A DNA stretch of 17,085 bases, taken from contig CAMDDI010000043.1 in the NCBI GenBank assembly GCA_945890905.1, forward strand, positions 1 to 17,085. Direction: 5' to 3'. Origin of the DNA: Bacteriovorax stolpii. GTDB taxonomy: Bacteria > Bdellovibrionota > Bacteriovoracia > Bacteriovoracales > Bacteriovoracaceae. The position numbers and the translations under genes are program-made. This document shows positions 15,511-17,085 of the stretch, in pieces. The notes beneath the pieces are model-generated. The model saw only the letters and a list, made by a program, of their open reading frames with translations, had not been told where the DNA came from and made no database searches. Numbering within the stretch: position 1 is the first letter of the stretch; each line of letters begins with the position of its first letter.

Positions 15511-15926
15511 GGGCGACTCCAACGAATAATTTGGTAAGACATGAAGACAAGAATGATTACTGGCTGAATCACAAGAAAAGTGTGCTCACCCTCAAACCAA
15601 AGCACGCCTGCTGCTGCAAAAGTAATAGGATGAAGAATAAATAGCAGTGAGTGCAGCCAATTTTCCAAAGGCTCGCATTGCTCTTTATGAACCCATTCAT
15701 CTTTGGTGATAAATAAGCATGAGAAGACACATAGGCAAATATAAACCGTGAGTGCCGTTTGAGTGGGATTAACAAAGGCGAGATAGGCATAACAAAAAAG
15801 AACTGAAAGTGAATCCAGAGGATGGCCTATAATCTCCCACTTAGGTAATCCTCGCTTTTCATGAAAGTAGAACTCATCCACCATCATAATCAGACCTTGA
15901 ATAATAAAGGGAAGATAGAGAATCAT
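15492..15926 (-). CDS. Four-helix membrane protein of the PKS operon, unknown activity
   Basis: This 144-aa protein has about four hydrophobic segments (about 1-15, 40-51, 57-74 and 95-130, the last probably two passes). Between them sit many potential metal ligands: DEFYFHEKRG (Asp17, Glu18, His22, Glu23), GHPLD (His35, Asp38), KDEWVHKEQCE (Asp76, Glu77, His80, Glu82) and ENWLHSLLFILHP (Glu88, His92, His99). The clustered His/Asp/Glu at the membrane surface resembles the layout of di-iron membrane hydroxylases and desaturases, but I do not recognise a named family and the spacing is not canonical. Its ATG follows the PKS stop with no gap (TAGATG) and its end overlaps the methyltransferase gene. 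A role on the lipid product of the PKS, such as oxidation or handling in the inner membrane, is inferred from context. Confidence 0.85.
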   Translation of the reverse strand: MILYLPFIIQGLIMMVDEFYFHEKRGLPKWEIIGHPLDSLSVLFCYAYLAFVNPTQTALTVYICLCVFSCLFITKDEWVHKEQCEPLENWLHSLLFILHPITFAAAGVLWFEGEHTFLVIQPVIILVFMSYQIIRWSRPWHPQK

Positions 15927-17015
15927 CTATGAGACCTGAACAAGAGAACCAAAGATAGTAAGCCCCGGACCAAAGGCCAAGCTCACCACATAAGTTTCTG
16001 GTTGAGGTTTCTGAAATAGAATTTCTTGCCATACATGAGGCAGGGTCGCTGAAGACATATTCCCTCTTTCAAAAAGAACTTTTTTACTACTGCTGACCTG
16101 AACATCAGTGAGTTCAAGTTTTTTCTGAACGGATTCAATAATTTTCGGTCCACCAGGATGAATGGCAAAAACAGCGTTCTTAAAAATAACACCGGCATCC
16201 ACACCATTTTCTTCACACATTTCTTGAATAAACTCTGGAAGAGAATCCCCAATCTTGCTAGGTACTTCCCGCGAGAGAGTCATCTTCATTCCATAGGCAG
16301 CAGGAATCCAGGTCATATCACTTAGAGAATGAGGAACTAATTTTTCTTTCACACTTAAAATTTTAAATCCTGCTCCTTCAGATTTTTCTGAGACAGAATA
16401 TTTCATATGCCCGTCAGCAAATAAAGTTTGCACCACCATTTGCTCAGGAGTGTGGTTAGACGGATCCAAATGAAGGCTGCACATTTCAGTGTGAACAATA
16501 TCAATCTTTTTCTGAGTAGAAGTGGCCAGAGAACTCGCCATGCGCACTGAAGGCAGGGAAGCATAACAGCCCATATGATAAGCATGTGTGATGGCCGGAG
16601 TATTTTTTTTATCTTGAAAATAAACTTGGGGCGCACTGGGAGAAACGTATCCTGTGCAGGTCACATGAATTAAATGTGAGGGATAGTCTGCTGAGTAATA
16701 CATTTCTCCAAAAACCCTCTGAGCAGCTTGGGCGAAAAAATGATTGCGGACCTCGATATCAACTCCATGAGGAGTATCTTGTGAAATTTTATAAATCTTA
16801 TGACTATCCCAATTCGCATCCACATCCGGACACTCATAATAGCGGGCCGAGATTTGTTTTTCGCTCAGACAAAAGCGCTCCATAATCCGAAGAGCTTTTT
16901 CTTCGCCACCTGCTTCTTTGTGGGCCAAAAGAGTCCAATCCACAATCTTTTGCTGGTTAAGATGATAGGGAGGGAGAATGGAGTGGAAAGAATGTAGGTA
17001 GACTGGATTATTCAT
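15927..17015 (-). CDS. Type III polyketide synthase (chalcone synthase-like)
   Basis: This 362-aa cytoplasmic enzyme has the thiolase fold of type III PKS. The catalytic triad is visible: Cys150 in YHMGCYASLPSVRMA, His286 in AIHPGGPKII, and Asn319 in RGNMSSATLPHVW. Other family marks are VTCTGYVSPSAPQ (118-130), TLFADGHMK (198-206) and AFGPGLTIFGS (347-357). Length is normal. Bacterial members condense malonyl-CoA onto a fatty acyl starter to give alkylresorcinols, alkylpyrones or tetrahydroxynaphthalene. The long-chain phenolic lipid branch is plausible here because a membrane protein and a methyltransferase follow in the same operon. Starter and ring type cannot be read from the sequence. 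The ATG (17015-17013) lacks a clear Shine-Dalgarno, and no firm promoter was seen in the 70 upstream bases that end the window. Confidence 0.94.
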   Translation of the reverse strand: MNNPVYLHSFHSILPPYHLNQQKIVDWTLLAHKEAGGEEKALRIMERFCLSEKQISARYYECPDVDANWDSHKIYKISQDTPHGVDIEVRNHFFAQAAQRVFGEMYYSADYPSHLIHVTCTGYVSPSAPQVYFQDKKNTPAITHAYHMGCYASLPSVRMASSLATSTQKKIDIVHTEMCSLHLDPSNHTPEQMVVQTLFADGHMKYSVSEKSEGAGFKILSVKEKLVPHSLSDMTWIPAAYGMKMTLSREVPSKIGDSLPEFIQEMCEENGVDAGVIFKNAVFAIHPGGPKIIESVQKKLELTDVQVSSSKKVLFERGNMSSATLPHVWQEILFQKPQPETYVVSLAFGPGLTIFGSLVQVS

Positions 17016-17085
17016 GTCACTGTTCTAGCATGTAAATAGCTGCCGCACTATGACACGGACCGCTTATTCAGTTAGACGTTAGTTA

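Noticed and set aside
15511..15522. TTG start for the methyltransferase, four codons upstream
   Set aside because: The codons after TTG contain the GGAG that serves the inner ATG, and the TTG itself has no Shine-Dalgarno.
1..17085. Mobile elements, CRISPR arrays, tRNA or rRNA genes, toxin-antitoxin or phage-defence genes
   Set aside because: I looked for transposase motifs, regular direct repeats, cloverleaf ends and nuclease or helicase motifs and found none that hold up.

Overview
The window reads as chromosome of a Gram-negative, delta-proteobacterium-like organism, most plausibly of the Bdellovibrionota (Bacteriovorax/Bdellovibrio relatives). This is an inference, not a search result. 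It rests on a TatT-type TRAP transporter, a DUF6178 protein, an IleRS of the eukaryotic-like clade 2, and many small Lys-rich secreted proteins without clear relatives. Base composition looks moderately AT-rich throughout. I see no tRNA, rRNA, insertion sequence, CRISPR array or prophage.

Layout, left to right. (1) 1-1712, minus: 5' part of a DUF6178 gene that runs off the left edge. (2) 1825-2481, plus: a HAD-family phosphatase, possibly leaderless, whose end overlaps the next minus-strand gene by 4 nt. (3) 2478-7681, minus: a five-gene operon with tight or overlapping junctions, in transcription order tatT lipoprotein, dctP binding protein, dctQ, dctM, and a 515-aa Cys-rich secreted protein of unknown function. 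This is a TatT-associated TRAP (TPAT) transporter. (4) 7682-7989: a non-coding control region with two abutting palindromes, an extended -10 box and a sigma70-like promoter that drives a 56-codon basic small gene (7990-8160). (5) 8164-10716, minus: three overlapping genes for a FecR-domain periplasmic protein, the Maf nucleotide pyrophosphatase and a 142-aa secreted protein. (6) 10825-14013, plus: ileS, closed by a bidirectional terminator. (7) 14053-14655, minus: a small secreted or anchored protein with a Gly/Tyr/Cys tail. (8) 14764-17015, minus: a three-gene operon for a type III polyketide synthase, a four-helix His/Asp/Glu-rich membrane protein and a UbiG-like SAM methyltransferase. It looks like a phenolic-lipid, pyrone or quinone-like lipid pathway.

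How the genes may work together. In the TPAT operon, TatT and DctP are expected to handle a ligand in the periplasm and DctQM to move it by ion-coupled secondary transport. DctP carries Trp where solute-binding proteins for carboxylates usually have a ligand-clamping Arg, so the cargo is probably not a simple carboxylate. In the PKS operon, the synthase would build an alkylated aromatic or pyrone, the methyltransferase would methylate it, and the membrane protein could modify or anchor the lipid. This last cassette and the TPAT operon with its extra secreted gene are the most promising parts of the window.
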